In this document: positions 1-7,033 of the stretch, one piece after another | Numbering within the stretch: position 1 is the first letter of the stretch | How the letters are laid out: each line of letters starts with the position of its first letter | Origin: Synechococcus sp. BIOS-E4-1 | GTDB taxonomy: Bacteria > Cyanobacteriota > Cyanobacteriia > PCC-6307 > Cyanobiaceae | DNA length: 64,000 nucleotides | Assembly (NCBI RefSeq): GCF_014279995.1 | Contig: NZ_CP047935.1 | Span: 1,571,494-1,635,493, forward strand | Direction of reading: 5' to 3' | Position numbers and translations under genes: made by a program | Notes under the pieces: generated by a model | Seen by the model: the letters and a program-made list of their open reading frames with translations, nothing else | Databases searched by the model: none | What the model was told of the DNA's origin: nothing

Positions 1-132
1 TCGAAACATACGACTTTGCTCCCGCACAAACTGTCCGAAAAGGTCCTGAAACCGAACCTCGACGGACGGTCGCCCCACTTCCATGCGTGATCCAGCGGGA
101 ATAGAACGAAAAGGTCCCACTCGGAGACACCC

Positions 133-402
133 ATGACTCAAGAACAACTCAAGGCATTCATCGCCAAAGTTCAAGCCGATACTTCACTGCAGGAACAGCT
201 CAAGGCAGAAGGTGCAGACCCTGTTGCTATTGCCAAAGCTGCTGGTTTCGCGATTAGCACAGAAGACTTAAAAGCAAATCCCCAAGACTTGTCTCAGAGA
301 GACCTTGAAAGTGCAGCTGGTGGAGCTAACTCCTGCGATATCATGACTCACCAAGTCTGGGATTCCTATATGGGAACCTGTTTTATTTGTAATAAGCACT
401 AA
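133..402 (+). CDS. procA: Prochlorosin-type lanthipeptide precursor 1 (Nif11 leader)
   Basis: This is an 89-residue precursor peptide. Residues 1-64 form a Nif11-type leader (start MTQEQLKAFI) ending in the double-glycine site SAAGG. Residues 65-89 form the core, with Cys68, Cys83 and Cys86 and acceptor Ser/Thr at 67, 72, 78 and 82. In this family a promiscuous LanM-type synthetase dehydrates the Ser/Thr and joins them to Cys as thioether rings, and a C39-type transporter-protease cuts after GG. No such enzyme is encoded in this window. It is the most divergent leader of the left group and, unlike the other units, has no copy of the shared upstream element in view. Confidence 0.93.
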   Translation: MTQEQLKAFIAKVQADTSLQEQLKAEGADPVAIAKAAGFAISTEDLKANPQDLSQRDLESAAGGANSCDIMTHQVWDSYMGTCFICNKH

Positions 403-440
403 ATATGTGTGGTGAATGTGTTATGTGAGCCTACTCATCA

Positions 441-470
441 AAGCCTCTGCGTTGACAGGGGCTTATTATT
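441..470 (+). terminator. Rho-independent-like terminator after precursor 1
   Basis: An inverted repeat (AAGCCTCTG, short loop, CAGGGGCTT) is followed by the T-rich ATTATT. It lies about 40 bases after the stop of precursor 1 and just before the first copy of the shared 55-bp element. Confidence 0.6.
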
Positions 471-472
471 GC

Positions 473-527
473 TTCAATCTCGCCAATAATCCCACAAATC
501 AGCCTTCAATACCTGGCACGATTGAGC
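473..527 (+). repeat. procA intergenic element, copy R1
   Basis: This is the first copy of an element of about 55 bp found between the precursor genes, with the core CCTGGCACGATTGAGC. It matches the reverse complement of 9049-9103 at 54 of 55 positions by eye; the only difference is A versus G just before CCTGGCAC. It sits between the terminator of precursor 1 and the promoter of precursor 2. Confidence 0.85.
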
Positions 528-550
528 GCAGTAAGTATTAGCCAAAGACG

Positions 551-575
551 CTGCAGTAGACCGTTGTTATGACTG
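551..575 (+). promoter_or_regulatory. Conserved promoter box of precursor 2
   Basis: The block CTGCAGTAGACCGTTGTTAT and the following GACTGCTGAA recur, with small changes, ahead of precursors 3 and 5. The TTATGA/TATAAC hexamer sits 20-30 bases before the ATG and is a plausible -10. Its conservation suggests that each precursor has its own promoter. Confidence 0.5.
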
Positions 576-594
576 CTGAACAGACCTGATACCC

Positions 595-819
595 ATGTCC
601 CTAGAACAACTCAAGGCATTCCTCGCCAAGGTCAAAGGTGATTCCAATCTTCAGGAGAAACTAAAAGAAGCTAAGTCACCTGAAGATGTTGTAGGCATTG
701 CTAAAGAGCACGGCCACGAATTCACTGCTGATAAGGTCACTGAACTCAGTGAAGAGGAACTAGAAGGCGTGGCTGGTGGCCAGATGTCTTTATCGGACTG
801 GAAGTGTGTCCATAACTAA
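595..819 (+). CDS. procA: Prochlorosin-type lanthipeptide precursor 2
   Basis: This 74-residue precursor has a Nif11-type leader at residues 1-62, with EHGHEF in the middle and EELEGVAGG at the end. The core is short, residues 63-74 (QMSLSDWKCVHN). It holds a single Cys71 with Ser65 and Ser67, so at most one thioether ring can form, between Cys71 and one of the two serines. The leader is close to those of precursors 3 and 4, which suggests tandem duplication followed by core change. It has its own promoter box at 551-575. Confidence 0.9.
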   Translation: MSLEQLKAFLAKVKGDSNLQEKLKEAKSPEDVVGIAKEHGHEFTADKVTELSEEELEGVAGGQMSLSDWKCVHN

Positions 820-915
820 ACCTACGTAAAGAACATAAGAAACTAAACAACAGGCTGCAGTTGTGTCCATAACTTTTCTCCTCGGCTTCAAAACTTACAC
901 ACTCAAAGCCTCTCC

Positions 916-936
916 AGCAGACTGTTGCTATAACTG
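916..936 (+). promoter_or_regulatory. Conserved promoter box of precursor 3
   Basis: CAGCAGACTGTTGCTATAAC followed by TGCTGAA matches the box before precursor 2. TATAAC at 929-934 is a good -10, about 22 bases before the ATG at 956. The 55-bp element itself is not clearly present in this spacer. Confidence 0.5.
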
Positions 937-955
937 CTGAAAGGACCTACTACTC

Positions 956-1207
956 ATGTCAGAAGAACAACTCAAAGCCTTTCTAGAGAAGGTCAAAGCA
1001 GACACAAGCCTTCAGGAAAAGCTGAAAGAAGCTAGCGAATCAGTATGTATAACAAACCTTGCTAAGGAACATGGTCACGAATTCTCTTCAGACACATATG
1101 AAAAACTCAGCGAAGAGGAGCTAGAAAGTTTGTCAGGTGGTGCTAATACGCCCAATCTCTGCTGTTGCACAGCTGCCACATTCAAAGTCGGCTATTCTGG
1201 TTTTTAA
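956..1207 (+). CDS. procA: Prochlorosin-type lanthipeptide precursor 3, Cys-Cys-Cys core
   Basis: This 83-residue precursor has a leader at residues 1-62, ending ELESLSGG, and a core at 63-83. The core has three adjacent cysteines (69-71) with Thr65 before them and Thr72, Thr75 and Ser81 after. The leader carries its own Cys31, which is unusual beside its neighbours. Three adjacent Cys would force very small or overlapping rings, or leave thiols free for disulfides. The stop is only 10 bases before the start of the broken precursor 4, so the two are probably co-transcribed. Confidence 0.88.
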   Translation: MSEEQLKAFLEKVKADTSLQEKLKEASESVCITNLAKEHGHEFSSDTYEKLSEEELESLSGGANTPNLCCCTAATFKVGYSGF

Positions 1208-1217
1208 AAAACATCTC

Positions 1218-1478
1218 ATGTCAGAAGAACAACTCAAAGCCTTCCTGGAGAAGGTCAAAGGCGACAAAAGTCTTCAAGACAAACTAAAGGCAGTAAAGAC
1301 TCCTGAAGACGTCGTAGGGATCGCTAAGGAGCACGGTCATGAATTCACTGCTGATAATATCGCTGAACTCAGTTAAGAGGAACTAGAAGGCTTGGCTGGC
1401 AGAGGTTTACCATCTCTTTGGACTGCCTGTAACCTCAGGTTGTGTAGGAGATTTACTGACCCTCCTCCGGGCTCCTGA
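1218..1478 (+). pseudogene. procA: Broken prochlorosin precursor 4 (in-frame stop in leader)
   Basis: Translation starts with MSEEQLKAFLEKVKGDKSLQ and follows the leader of precursor 2 closely. A TAA at 1374-1376 replaces the Glu codon at position 53 (LS-stop-EELEGLAG). The same frame then continues, with the double glycine changed to GR, into a core of about 24 residues with two Cys, stopping at TGA 1476-1478. The preserved frame after the stop suggests a recent single-base nonsense change. No separate promoter is seen; it lies 10 bases after precursor 3. Confidence 0.85.
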
Positions 1479-1522
1479 TTCTACTTATCAAACACCCTGC
1501 CGTCGTAGTGGCTTTTTATTAC

Positions 1523-1598
1523 TTCAACAGTCTGAATAATCCCATAAATTAGCCTCCAATACCTGGCACGATTGAGCGTAGTAACCATTAGTTAAAGG
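1523..1598 (+). repeat. procA intergenic element, copy R2, at the left island edge
   Basis: This diverged copy shares AATACCTGGCACGATTGAGCG with R1 and stays similar beyond it (GTAGTAACCATTAG against CAGTAAGTATTAG) to about 1598, where similarity stops abruptly. At R1 a promoter and precursor follow; here the island sequence begins. This marks the probable left junction. Confidence 0.75.
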
Positions 1599-1754
1599 CA
1601 ATTCACAGTCGCTGACAGGGTGGTGAAGGCGCATCCCCCAAAATGACCAAAGATCCTCAATGACGGACCACTGGTGGTCGGTATGCGCACACTCTTGCGC
1701 ACAGCGTTGCAGAAACTCAGTCAGTAACTGGTGGACCCGTTGCTTACGAAGCAA
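1524..1754 (-). other. In-frame continuation of the 1755-2282 gene past a TGA
   Basis: This 76-residue frame opens with TTG directly after the TGA that ends the neighbour at 1755-2282 and is in the same frame. It could be a separate coupled gene, but it reads more simply as the C-terminal part of one longer protein cut by a nonsense codon. Its last 15 or so residues are encoded by the reverse strand of repeat R2, so the natural C-terminus has been replaced by repeat sequence. I recognise no family. Confidence 0.45.
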
Positions 1755-2282
1755 TCAAACGTCGATTGCCTGCTGATTCCACTGTTCTGCAGAGAGCTTG
1801 CCCTGAGCATCGCCCTGCTGGATGAAATCCTTCACGACATTGACCTGCATCGCCTGGACGCCTGCATCAGGGCTGAGCTGATTGTTCAACTGGCGAGCAC
1901 GGCGATCGTGATGCGTTGAGAGTGCGCGGAGCAGAGCTGGATCGACACCAGGCTCGTACGTGGTCTTCACGGTGGTGCGCCCCATGGCGTCGGTGACTGT
2001 TTCGGTGACGGTGCGTCCGTGTTGGCGTTGCACCGCAATCTGCTCGCGTAATTCCCGCTTAGACAGATTCCAGCGCTCTTCGCTGACTGCCATCCGCTCT
2101 TCGAGCGTCAGCTGATTGATCGGGTGCGCCTTGGCTGATTGCTTGATGAATTGGCTCACCCTGGCCTGGGTTATCTCCAACTCCGCAGAGATTGCAAATT
2201 GCGGGGCATCGTTCAGATGTAATTGACAATCACGATTGCGCTTAATTTTGGCTTGTCTTCTCTGCTCAATCGATGCAGCCAC
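1755..2282 (-). CDS. HTH protein of the island, possibly small-terminase-like
   Basis: This 175-residue basic protein has a helix-turn-helix-like stretch near residues 30-48 (ISAELEITQARVSQFIKQ) and a charged helical middle. Size, HTH and position at the end of the island's - strand row would fit a phage or satellite small terminase subunit, but I see no diagnostic motif and this is an inference. The frame continues past its TGA into 1524-1754, so the protein may be truncated. The nearest upstream gene on this strand is the broken ATPase, after a 347-base gap holding direct and inverted repeats. Confidence 0.55.
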   Translation of the reverse strand: MAASIEQRRQAKIKRNRDCQLHLNDAPQFAISAELEITQARVSQFIKQSAKAHPINQLTLEERMAVSEERWNLSKRELREQIAVQRQHGRTVTETVTDAMGRTTVKTTYEPGVDPALLRALSTHHDRRARQLNNQLSPDAGVQAMQVNVVKDFIQQGDAQGKLSAEQWNQQAIDV

Positions 2283-2629
2283 GATGTTACTAACTCTAAG
2301 CCTTTCAAAAATTATATGACGTCATAAATAGATGCGGCAAAACTCTTTTGTTCACCCTGCGCAGGGGGAGGGGGACACATGGGGCTATGTGTAGCGGGGA
2401 AATCGGGTAAATATGGCTGAGAGGCGCTGCAAACACTGAAAAAGAGGGTTCATCTGAGTCGGGAAAAGTGTTGGGATAGCCGGGAAAGTGGAATTATGTT
2501 TTCCCGATTGCTTCCCGATGTTTTCCTGTGGTTTTCCCGATAGGTCTATAAGTAAAAAGCTTGTTATAATGAGGGTTTATAAAGATATTTTCCCTTTCTC
2601 CCGATACATAGGTAGGGGGTGTGGGTCCC
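2283..2629. repeat. Iteron-like TTTTCCCGAT repeats in the island spacer
   Basis: This spacer has no gene. It contains short repeats in both directions: CGGGAAAAG near 2460 and CGGGAAAG near 2481, then TTTTCCCGAT at 2499-2508, TTCCCGAT at 2512-2519, TTTTCCCGAT at 2532-2541 and CTCCCGAT near 2599. A TATAAT lies at 2565-2570. Closely spaced repeats of one motif next to a replication-type ATPase resemble a plasmid or satellite origin with initiator-binding sites. That role is an inference. Confidence 0.45.
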
Positions 2630-3905
2630 CTATTTCATCATCCGATCAATTGCGAGTTTGCCTCTATGCGTGAGATGCCATGAGCTGCCGGATTTATTGA
2701 TGAATTGGCGCTGTCTATGCGTCGTGAGGTTGTTTGAAACGGTGGCTGGAGCGATTGTTGGATTCAGGTTTTTAATTGCATGCGTGGTGGTTGCAGTTTC
2801 GAGCCCTTCAAGATCAGAAATGGAGATGAGGAGTTGATCGGCGCAGTTTGTGATGACCTCGCCTTCAACGACTTGAAAGCCGTCATCTGAGAGGCGGTAG
2901 AGAAACTCTCTGGATTGATACCCACGGAGCTTGTGAGCGATCCAGCGAACGCACTTAGGGCGATCTTCTGAAGAGGGCTCAACGCGCAGCTCGTGGACGG
3001 CGTAGGGGATCTGATTGACGTTCTGGTTTCCACCTGCCCCGCTAATGCCTTTCCCTTTTGTGTTGCCGGATGGGTGGTGAAGGTAGAGAGCTGCAGTGTT
3101 GGCCGATGAGTGCTTGAAGGAAGCGCACGACGGTGCCGACTGGGCCGATACCGAAATCAATGCCCGCACGTTCCAAGACGGCTTTCCAAGAATCAAGGAC
3201 CACAAGGGCTTAGTCATTTGATTCCAGCTCTTCTTTCAGCTCGCAGAGATTGGATGGAGAGCAGGACCAAGCGCCAGTACCAGCTTCCTGATCAGCACCC
3301 CAGAAAACGCAGCCTTTTTCCCATCGAAGATCGTTGGCGATGCCGAAATCTTCAGCAGTGTTTTGCCACATCTCATAGGCACCATCACCGCCGTCAGAGC
3401 CAATCCAAAGGACTTTGCCTTTGATTTCAGAGGAGATGTCGTAATCAAGGAATGACTTGCCACTGATGACACACCAAGCCATCGCGACTGCTGCAGTTGT
3501 TTTGCCAACTCCGCCTGGGCTAAACAGCAGCGCATCGTGTTTCCAAGGCAGGAACCCATCAATGAGCATCTGCTGGCGTTCGCCTTCTCGTGACTGATTG
3601 GCGTGACGGTTGCGGCGCTTGCCTGAATGGTGCTGGCTGATCGATAGGTTCCAGCGATCGGCAAGAGCTTCGAGCACTCGGCCTTCTATGTCCTGACGTT
3701 GAACTCTGCGGCAGGTGAGTTCAGAGATGATTGCCATCTCCTTGTTCCAGGTATCGATACTGCGGAGCCTGAGGTCTAGTAGCTCATCAACTTTCCGCTC
3801 GATGAATTGATCAAGCGGGAGATCTTCATCAGCAACCTCTGGAACTAGTTCAACAGGTGAGATCCCGTAAACCTTGGCCAGATCTGAATCTGGAGAGAGT
3901 GTCAT
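2630..3905 (-). pseudogene. Broken RepA/RecA-like AAA ATPase of the island
   Basis: Translation starts at ATG 3905 (MTLSPDSDLAKVYGISP), overlapping the stop of the upstream frame as TAATG. A Walker A motif SPGGVGKTTAA lies around residue 130. A TAA at 3210-3212 stops the frame after ELESND, but the same frame goes on with ALVVLDSWKAVLERAGID, a Walker B-like strand. Near 3091-3100 a one-base shift then moves to the frame encoding LYLHHPSGNTKGKGISG and a C-terminal domain ending at 2630. The intact ancestor would be an RSF1010 RepA-like or AAA_25 helicase of about 420 residues. Two lesions make it a pseudogene. Confidence 0.75.
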
Positions 3906-4306
3906 TAGGTTGCCTCCAGCAGTTCTTGAACAGCCGCGGGGCAAGGAAGACCGAGTTCGTTCTGTTGAAACTGTCTGAGATCTTCTGCGATATAGGCGAT
4001 GGATTTTAGCTGCGCTTCAACGCGTAGGCGATGCAGCTGTGAGAGGTCGTCGTGATCCCTCCAGATGGTCCTGAGGTGTGGTCGAAGAGCTGCTGCTTTG
4101 GCCTGTGCGTCTGATCCGGCTGCGCAGGCGGATTGGAATTGATTAGGGGTGCAGGTGTAGAGGTCGGGAATGTTCCACGCCTCGTCGTAGGCATCGTGAA
4201 ATTGATCAAGGATGTGCGCCCATTGAGAGCGCTTGGTCTGGCTGGATAGAAGTTCCTGCGTAGTGGTAGGGGTTTGGAGGCGTTGACCCCTAGTCAGCTC
4301 CTTTCT
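3905..4306 (-). other. Open frame of unknown function without canonical start
   Basis: A frame of 133 codons is open between TAG 4307-4309 and TAA 3905-3907. Its product contains QWAHILDQFHDAYDEAW and ends VQELLEAT, rich in charged helices. Its stop overlaps the ATG of the ATPase (TAATG) and its 5' end overlaps the stop of the upstream gene, as expected inside an operon. No ATG, GTG or TTG lies in frame; a CTG at 4297 is the only near-start. It may use a rare start or have lost it. I recognise no family. Confidence 0.45.
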
Positions 4307-4512
4307 CTATGGGGCATGAAGACTGCGGCCATGCCGCTGAACCCGCCTTTGTGGTGAATGAATGCCCATTGCGCCCCGCTGATGGTGATGGTGTCGCCTG
4401 GGCGTAGATCAGTGCCGGTATGGCAGAGGACAACTTCATCGTTGAATCTGCAATCAGCGTCTTTGACCCTGGAACAAACGGGGCAGGGTTGATTGTGCCC
4501 TGATGATTTCAC
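4294..4512 (-). CDS. Small zinc-ribbon protein, primase N-terminus-like
   Basis: This 72-residue protein has CPVC at residues 10-13, a further Cys in DADCRFND and LCHTGTD. The spacing resembles the CHC2-type zinc-binding domain at the front of phage and satellite primases, here as a stand-alone domain. Its start overlaps the stop of the upstream gene (ATGA), and it precedes the frame leading to the AAA ATPase. A zinc-ribbon plus ATPase pair would fit a satellite replication module. The primase link is inferred from motif and context. Confidence 0.6.
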   Translation of the reverse strand: MKSSGHNQPCPVCSRVKDADCRFNDEVVLCHTGTDLRPGDTITISGAQWAFIHHKGGFSGMAAVFMPHRERS

Positions 4513-4742
4513 TCACCCGCCTCCCAGGTATCAAGTTGCTGGATGATAGTTGTGCCGCGTTGCTTTGCGATCTGTCTGATGGCGCAGAGCAAAGCAGCGA
4601 ATTGAAGATCGTTCTGCACGTCTGCTTGAAAGTCGTATTCAGGAGGCAGCGGGAGCGGTTCTGCAAACCGTGCTGCAGCTGCTTGTGTGACCGATTGAAT
4701 GTGTTGGGTGTCGGTTGACTGCCGACCTCGGATAGAGTTCAT
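4509..4742 (-). CDS. Island hypothetical protein, 77 aa
   Basis: I do not recognise this short acidic to neutral protein. It has a helical middle (FAALLCAIRQIAKQRGTTII) and no clear DNA-binding motif. Its stop overlaps the start of the zinc-ribbon gene by four bases (ATGA), so it belongs to the same operon. Confidence 0.55.
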   Translation of the reverse strand: MNSIRGRQSTDTQHIQSVTQAAAARFAEPLPLPPEYDFQADVQNDLQFAALLCAIRQIAKQRGTTIIQQLDTWEAGE

Positions 4743-4800
4743 TTGTAGAAAGCACGTTGTCTGAAGACCGCTGAGGGTGTGGAGACCCGAGGCGTTTTTT

Positions 4801-5094
4801 TCATAGTTGTGTAAAAGGCTTAAAACCCCATGCTTGCAGGTACTCGTAAACCGCTTGGCGGATGACGGTGCTGATGTCGGAGTTGTTTTGCCTGGCGATT
4901 GTTCCGAGGTGAGCGAACATCGGGCGAGGCATTCGAACCATGGAGCTACGATCTTTCACGCCGCCAAAACGGCACTCTTGATAGATGTATGCCTTGTGAT
5001 CCGTGGGGGTCTGTAGAGCGTTCATGATCGCAATGTAGAACTGCTGATAGGGAGTCCCAACCCCCCAATCCGTGAGTTTCCGTATACCAAACAC
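4801..5094 (-). CDS. Ribbon-helix-helix-like DNA-binding protein
   Basis: The C-terminal half of this 97-residue protein, SMVRMPRPMFAHLGTIARQ followed by DISTVIRQAVYEYLQAWG, has the pattern of an Arc/CopG/MetJ fold: a short strand and then two helices. Such proteins usually repress their own operon or control copy number on mobile elements. A second start at MNALQTP is possible. It stands apart from the next gene by a 58-base spacer and may have its own promoter. Confidence 0.6.
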   Translation of the reverse strand: MFGIRKLTDWGVGTPYQQFYIAIMNALQTPTDHKAYIYQECRFGGVKDRSSMVRMPRPMFAHLGTIARQNNSDISTVIRQAVYEYLQAWGFKPFTQL

Positions 5095-5152
5095 CTGCTG
5101 ACATTTGATGGCAGCTGTTAATGGACTTACGGGAAAATTAGGGTAAAAATAC

Positions 5153-5359
5153 CTACCCTTTTTTCTGATTGTTCAGGTGGTTAGTGAGGGCTGTCTCGTA
5201 TTCATTGGCGCGATTACGGCAATCAATCGCCAGTTCAAGGTGATTCAAACCACCCCAGAAACCAGCCCGCAATGATTCCCACCTTTGCCCCGTTGTGAGA
5301 ACGGTGGCGGTGTCTTCTTTGGCTTTGCCAACGACACGAGAGATGCGACTTGGCATCAA
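5153..5359 (-). CDS. Island hypothetical protein, 68 aa
   Basis: This is a small basic protein of unknown family. Its start overlaps the stop of the upstream gene by four bases (ATGA), which supports real translation as part of the 5153-5969 operon. Confidence 0.5.
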   Translation of the reverse strand: MMPSRISRVVGKAKEDTATVLTTGQRWESLRAGFWGGLNHLELAIDCRNRANEYETALTNHLNNQKKG

Positions 5360-5655
5360 TTGCCCTCCAGCGCTTCGAGGCGCATGGAGACCGTTGTGGT
5401 TTGCACCTTGAACGTCTCTTTCAGGTCTTTAACAATTTCCAGTAGGCATTCGAAGTTTTCATTCGCCTTTTCAGCTGTTTGCCTGTGTGAATTGGAGAAG
5501 AAAGCCGTTGTTGCCATTGCCATGGCGATCATTGGAATGACCTCATTGATGCCGTTCTCTTCGACAGCCTTGGTCAGTTCGTTCCTCAACTTCTCGGAGT
5601 AAGCCTGCATCTCATCGCTGGTGGATGGGAGGGTGCTCAGATCGAAGTCAGCCAT
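5356..5655 (-). CDS. Island hypothetical protein with helical/coiled-coil character
   Basis: This 99-residue protein has a short hydrophobic patch (VIPMIAMAMATTAFF) and long flanking amphipathic helices (ENFECLLEIVKDLKETFKV). It may be membrane-attached or a coiled coil. The family is unknown. It overlaps its neighbours at both ends: four bases with the downstream gene and one base with the upstream gene. Confidence 0.55.
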   Translation of the reverse strand: MADFDLSTLPSTSDEMQAYSEKLRNELTKAVEENGINEVIPMIAMAMATTAFFSNSHRQTAEKANENFECLLEIVKDLKETFKVQTTTVSMRLEALEGN

Positions 5656-5969
5656 CAGCTCTGCACCTCTGCGATCAGTTGATCCAGATGCGGGGCGTCG
5701 TAGGTCTCGACAGCATTTCTGCGTGTCGTTAGCTCTCTTTGACGGCGCTGATCCTCTTCCTTAGCTGCAGCAATCGTCAGCTCAATTAGGTGCTTGCGGA
5801 TCGCAGCGATGTCGTAATGCACTGGGCCATTGGGTTTGCCAGTGGCGAAGATCCAATGATCACCAGGCAGCAGTTTGCGCTCACGGCGCATGAGTCGAAG
5901 GGTGCTTTGTGCGATACCAAGAAGCTCTGAAGCTTCCTGCTCGCGCACCCATTCAGGTGCGGTTTTCAT
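5655..5969 (-). CDS. Excisionase/MerR-like HTH protein
   Basis: This 104-residue protein begins with a short basic region and the pattern WVREQEASELLGIAQSTLRL followed by MRRERKLLPGDHW. That matches the winged-helix HTH of excisionase-like (HTH_17) proteins. On mobile elements such proteins direct excision or repress the integrase. No tyrosine recombinase is found in the window, so its partner seems lost or lies elsewhere. It begins nine bases after the upstream gene. Confidence 0.65.
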   Translation of the reverse strand: MKTAPEWVREQEASELLGIAQSTLRLMRRERKLLPGDHWIFATGKPNGPVHYDIAAIRKHLIELTIAAAKEEDQRRQRELTTRRNAVETYDAPHLDQLIAEVQS

Positions 5970-5978
5970 TTGCGGGCT

Positions 5979-6221
5979 CTAGATCAGCCCCTTGGCTCTC
6001 AACACTGCAGCGCGAAGACCTTTCAATTCAGACCAGCGTTGAACCGCTGCTTCTTTCGAAGCAAACGGACGCCAGTCATCATCAGCAATCTTGCGATCAA
6101 TAACTGAAACCACACGTTCAATCTCAGCTCGATCACTTGGATGGGCGAGCTTGATTGTGTGGCCGTTGACTACGACCTGCGCGGAAGCTGATTTAGAGAA
6201 ACGGTCCTGCTTGCGTGCCAT
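5979..6221 (-). CDS. Island hypothetical protein, about 80 aa
   Basis: This basic protein starts MARKQDRFSKSASAQVVVNG; an extra MQ upstream (from 6227) is possible. Its family is unknown. It is the first gene of the island's - strand row and is followed nine bases later by the excisionase-like gene. A TTTGCACAA site of the repeated set upstream lies right at its start, so it is a candidate for repression. Confidence 0.5.
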   Translation of the reverse strand: MARKQDRFSKSASAQVVVNGHTIKLAHPSDRAEIERVVSVIDRKIADDDWRPFASKEAAVQRWSELKGLRAAVLRAKGLI

Positions 6222-6222
6222 T

Positions 6223-6482
6223 TGCACAAGGGATAAACAGAAACCGACTCATCAGCCCGCAAACGGATGTAAGCAGTACGACCCGAAAAACGGGGAATAG
6301 CCAGAGGATCTGTGGGCTCTTAGGCGATGCGCTGCCAAGTCCCGCGACTATTTCATTCGGTGGCAACAAGAAGTTGCTGGGCCAATCTTCATCCGCAGGC
6401 GTAATCCTGTCAACAGGTGATCAGAAATATGTGTGCAAAAACCGCTATATGTGGTGCCCGGTTGCACACCGTTTGCACACAC
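6223..6482. promoter_or_regulatory. Operator-like TTGCACAC repeats ahead of the island operon
   Basis: The spacer between tRNA-Pro and the first island gene contains TTTGCACAA near 6223, TGTGTGCAAA near 6430 (reverse orientation), GTTGCACACC near 6461 and GTTTGCACACAC near 6470. The reverse and forward copies make a palindrome-like array. The position is right for repressor operators or a replication or excision control site. No protein can be assigned to it. Confidence 0.45.
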
Positions 6483-6510
6483 CCCGTAAGGTCAATCGCT
6501 GAGAAACCAG

Positions 6511-6584
6511 TCGGGGCGACAGGATTCGAACCTGCGACCTAGTGCTCCCAAAGCACCCGCGCTACCAAACTGCGCCACGCCCCG
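6511..6584 (-). tRNA. tRNA-Pro (anticodon TGG)
   Basis: On the - strand the sequence folds as a 74-base tRNA. The seven-pair acceptor stem is CGGGGCG/CGCCCCG, the anticodon loop is TTTGGGA, and the T arm is GGTTCGAATCC. No CCA is encoded. The island's - strand genes lie directly on its 3' side, the usual side for tRNA-directed integration. I found no second copy of its 3' end that could be the other attachment site. Confidence 0.95.
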
Positions 6585-7033
6585 TTACCTGCATATAGTA
6601 GGGCCTGACGGGGATGTCGCCAAAACCATCTGCTGCAGAGGGTTTCGCTCTCGTGTCAGAAGTGGTCAAGAACCGCCATCTGCAAGCTTTTTGTCGCAGC
6701 TTTGTCGCTAGCTCACAAATTTTTTCACTAATTGTCTTTGGCTTGGCGTAGCCATTTCCCTGACTGGATTCTGGGTCTCTGAACCAGCTAAGTTCAACAG
6801 CCTCCCCCGCATAAAGGGTGATGGAGCAGAAATTATTTAGCAGATTGAGCCTGATTCCCCGAACTGCTCTGAGACGAGGTTGGATTGCATCTATAACCCT
6901 GCTTTCTCTTGTTTGCTCGTTCTTTCTATCTAAGCTTGACAATGATAGAAAAGCGTATGAATTGAAAAATACTAAGATTTTTATCCTGAAAGTGTTAGCT
7001 TTAAATCTATCACACGGGAATGAAGTTGGCCAT
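6585..7033. other. Gene-free spacer between tRNA-Pro and the kinase gene
   Basis: These 449 bases hold no coding frame that I trust. The open frame at 6562-6942 runs through the tRNA and has no recognisable domain. The part near 6930-7030 is A+T-rich. The tRNA-Pro promoter should be here, but no clear -35/-10 pair stands out. Confidence 0.5.

Noticed and set aside
505-520. TGGCAC in the element as a sigma-54 promoter
   Set aside because: The required TTGC at proper spacing is absent and cyanobacteria lack sigma-54.
1137-1217. An upstream extension of precursor 4 inside precursor 3
   Set aside because: The leader begins at ATG 1218 with the standard MSEEQLKAF; the earlier start only reflects an open frame in precursor 3.
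4745-4798. GGGTGTGGAGACCC with a T run as a terminator
   Set aside because: The T run is on the + strand side, where no + strand gene ends; for the - strand genes the orientation is wrong.
6511-6530. A second copy of the tRNA-Pro 3' end as an attachment site
   Set aside because: I looked for GGGGCGACAGGATTCGAA elsewhere in the island and its edges and found none, so integration at this tRNA remains unproven.
6562-6942. A 126-codon frame next to and through tRNA-Pro
   Set aside because: Its C-terminal part is the tRNA itself and the rest has no recognisable domain; I also could not turn it into an integrase fragment.
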